This document shows positions 62,723 to 64,000 of a stretch of 64,000 nt of DNA, one piece after another. Origin of the DNA: Lysinibacillus sphaericus. Lineage in GTDB: Bacteria > Bacillota > Bacilli > Bacillales_A > Planococcaceae. A program made the translations under genes and the position numbers. The first letter of the stretch is position 1. Every line of letters begins with the position of its first letter. Under the pieces are notes generated by a model. It did not search any database and had not been told where the DNA came from. It worked only from the letters and a program-made list of their open reading frames with translations. The stretch spans positions 16,499 to 80,498 of the forward strand of contig NZ_SADV01000021.1 in NCBI RefSeq assembly GCF_006864135.1, written 5' to 3'.

Positions 62723-63251
62723 TAAACGTTGCACTCCTTTCTAATTCTCGTTTTAGTTGTTTTTTTCCACGATGCAAATACGTTTTAATAGTGCTAACTG
62801 GCTTTTCCATTACTTCTGATATTTCTTTAATCGGTAAATCATGATAATAAAATAAAATGATGGCCATTTGCTGAGAATGATTCAAAAGCTGTATAGCATC
62901 CGATAAATCGATTGGATTCGCCATAACATTTTCTTGCTCCTGTAAACTACTTAATAATTCACTTTCTTCATAAGGAATGATTTTCTGCCCTTTTTTTAGC
63001 AAACGATAGCATTCATGTATTAAAATCCGAAACAGCCATGTGGAGAAAAATTCCGGATGCTTTAGTTGATGCACGGTTAGATAGGCTTTACATGCTGCTT
63101 CTTGAATAGCGTCCAATGCATCCTCTTTTTGGCCAACATAAGAAAGCGCGGTATAAAATAATTTTTCTTCCTCTAAAATGAGTAGCTGCTCAAACGCTTC
63201 CTTATTTCCTGTAATAGCCTGTTTAACGATCGATAAGTCATGTTCCATGCT
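62706..63251 (-). CDS. ECF sigma factor with DUF4179 anti-sigma
   Basis: 181 residues from ATG at 63251 (AAAGGAGG upstream). Region 2: LEEEKLFYTALSYVGQKEDA, DAIQEAACKAYLTVHQL, PEFFSTWLFRILIHECYRLL. Region 4: AIILFYYHDLPIKEISEVME, KPVSTIKTYLHRGKKQLK. SigV/YlaC-like ECF group of Bacillota. It is similar in layout to the sigma factor at 57063. It is probably autoregulated, but no promoter motif could be assigned. Confidence 0.92.
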   Translation of the reverse strand, partial: SMEHDLSIVKQAITGNKEAFEQLLILEEEKLFYTALSYVGQKEDALDAIQEAACKAYLTVHQLKHPEFFSTWLFRILIHECYRLLKKGQKIIPYEESELLSSLQEQENVMANPIDLSDAIQLLNHSQQMAIILFYYHDLPIKEISEVMEKPVSTIKTYLHRGKKQLKRELERSATFNEKAI

Positions 63252-63342
63252 GTTTCCTCCTTTCAATACTTAGAGTAATTAACCCAATCAAAAGGTTTCA
63301 CTTTGAAAAAAATTCTTTTTATAAACTTCTATCCAAGAGAGC

Positions 63343-63715
63343 GAGAACCGCTGATAGAACACGGAACATCGCTGATAAGAGAGCCATAATCGCTGATTGA
63401 ACGCGAAACATCGCTGATAAGAGAGCCATAATCGCTGATAGAACGCAGAACATCGCTGATAAGAGAGCCATAATCGCTGATAGAACGCAGAACATCGCTG
63501 ATAAGAGAGCCATAATCGCTGATAGAACGCAGAACATCGCTGATAAGAGAGCCATAATCGCTGATAGAACGCAGAACATCGCTGATAAGAGAGCCATAAT
63601 CGCTGATAGAACGCAGAACATCGCTGATAAGAGAGCCATAATCGCTGATAGAACGCAGAACATCGCTGATAAGAGAGCCATAATCGCTGATAGAAAACGG
63701 AACATCAGTCAGTCC
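63343..63715. repeat. 42-bp tandem repeat array built of 21-bp units
   Basis: Eight copies of ATCGCTGATAAGAGAGCCATA alternating with ATCGCTGATAGAACGCAGAAC (each 21 bases), nearly identical in the centre and diverged at both edges (GATTGAACGCG at left, GAAAACGG at right). The minus strand is open for 128 codons as a 14-residue repeat (SAIMALLSAMFCVL), but this follows from the 42-base period. There are no spacers, so it is not a CRISPR array. Confidence 0.85.
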
Positions 63716-63983
63716 TTAATATTGTGTAAAATTCTATACAAAGTTTTTCAACCCCGATTTTAATTTCCCTAAATTTTTACAGCTTACGTTGAAATTTGCC
63801 GCTAAAACTTTGAGTTTCGCCGCCAACCACGCAAAGAACGCCGCTAAACCCTAGAATTGCACCGCCAACTAAGCAAAGAACGCCGCTAAACCATAAAGTT
63901 TCGCTGCTAACAAGCTTTTTATCAGTCAAGTCCTTAATATTGTGTAAAAATATTATACAAAGTTTTCAACCCTGATTTTTATC
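63704..63983. repeat. ~65-bp direct repeat flanking the second 21-bp array
   Basis: 63704-63771 and 63921-63983 share ATCAGTC, GTCCTTAATATTGTGTAAA, ATACAAAGTTTT, CAACCC and GATTTT in order, with a few substitutions and one-base indels. They bracket the degenerate GCCGCTAAA repeats between them. Confidence 0.7.
63798..63915. repeat. degenerate 21-bp repeats, GCCGCTAAA type
   Basis: Five consecutive 21-base units start GCCGCTAAAACTTTGAG, GCCGCCAACCACGC, GCCGCTAAACCCTAG, ACCGCCAACTAAGC and GCCGCTAAACCATAAAG, with alternate units ending GCAAAGAAC. Same period as the adjacent CGCTGATAA array but a different core. Confidence 0.7.
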
Positions 63984-64000
63984 TAAACGTCTGATTGATA

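Noticed and set aside
63319..63705. 128-codon minus-strand ORF encoding a 14-residue hydrophobic repeat
   Set aside because: The frame stays open only because the 42-base repeat has no stop in this frame. A weak AAGGA precedes the ATG, so translation is not excluded, but there is no other support.
63343..63715. Possible CRISPR array
   Set aside because: Repeats are directly adjacent with no unique spacers, and no cas genes are present.

Overview
The window looks like a chromosomal segment from a spore-forming, low-GC member of the Bacillota, most likely a Lysinibacillus/Solibacillus-type Planococcaceae. The reasons are the AT-rich composition, strong AGGAGG-type ribosome sites with frequent TTG/GTG starts, a Ger(x)C spore germination lipoprotein, a YjcZ-type Gly-rich sporulation protein, and YndJ, YxeA, CsaA and DUF4179 homologues. 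Everything here is read from sequence; no database search was run.

Layout. 1-8.7 kb: a TetR gene facing a frameshifted serine hydrolase, a VOC protein, an orphan gerC-like gene, an MBL hydrolase, a HAD-Nudix pair and an isoprenylcysteine methyltransferase-like protein. 8.8-12.8 kb: a YxeA lipoprotein and a tetR-ATPase-permease operon that looks GC-richer than its surroundings. 13.1-13.8 kb: a decayed phage-type DnaD gene. 14-16.5 kb: a gamma-carbonic-anhydrase-like protein, a nitronate monooxygenase-like protein and a hotdog thioesterase. 17.0-29.6 kb, minus strand: a long phenylacetate catabolic cluster. It starts from a good sigma-A promoter: paaK (CoA ligase), a ferredoxin reductase, a ferredoxin, paaA-B-C-D (ring epoxidase), an EthD-domain gene, two crotonase genes (hydratase and PaaG isomerase), an aldehyde dehydrogenase, paaH, thiolase, then after a terminator a further crotonase gene and paaX. 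It has no PaaE reductase and no PaaZ fusion. The encoded 4Fe-4S ferredoxin and thioredoxin-reductase-like FNR probably supply the electrons, and the stand-alone aldehyde dehydrogenase covers only half of PaaZ. A broken paaI lies divergently upstream of paaK.

30-48 kb is a mosaic of small membrane and hypothetical genes, Nudix enzymes, a polysaccharide deacetylase, csaA, an O-methyltransferase operon with paired GTATAC operators, a metallopeptidase, a membrane Lon-type protease, an orphan phage gp25-like protein, tag, and an AAC(6')-like acetyltransferase. Many neighbours here are decayed: peptidase E, a lipoprotein, an isochorismatase, a methyltransferase and a transposase tail. 49-56.6 kb holds a beta-helix protein, a chemotaxis receptor and a SRPBCC/DoxX-like - DUF4166 - YndJ operon. 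57-63.3 kb holds two ECF sigma systems. One seems to start at ATT and is coupled to an ABC transporter; the other pairs with a DUF4179 anti-sigma factor. The window ends in 21-bp-period tandem repeats.

The main repeat structure is a family of non-coding elements near 6.0, 33.0 and 56.8 kb. They have terminal inverted repeats (GGWTCATCACCAAAA type), and the two better copies have 8-10 bp flanking direct repeats, as expected of MITEs. They enclose a second palindromic repeat beginning GTTGATTTCCGTTCC, which also occurs alone near 16.8 kb.
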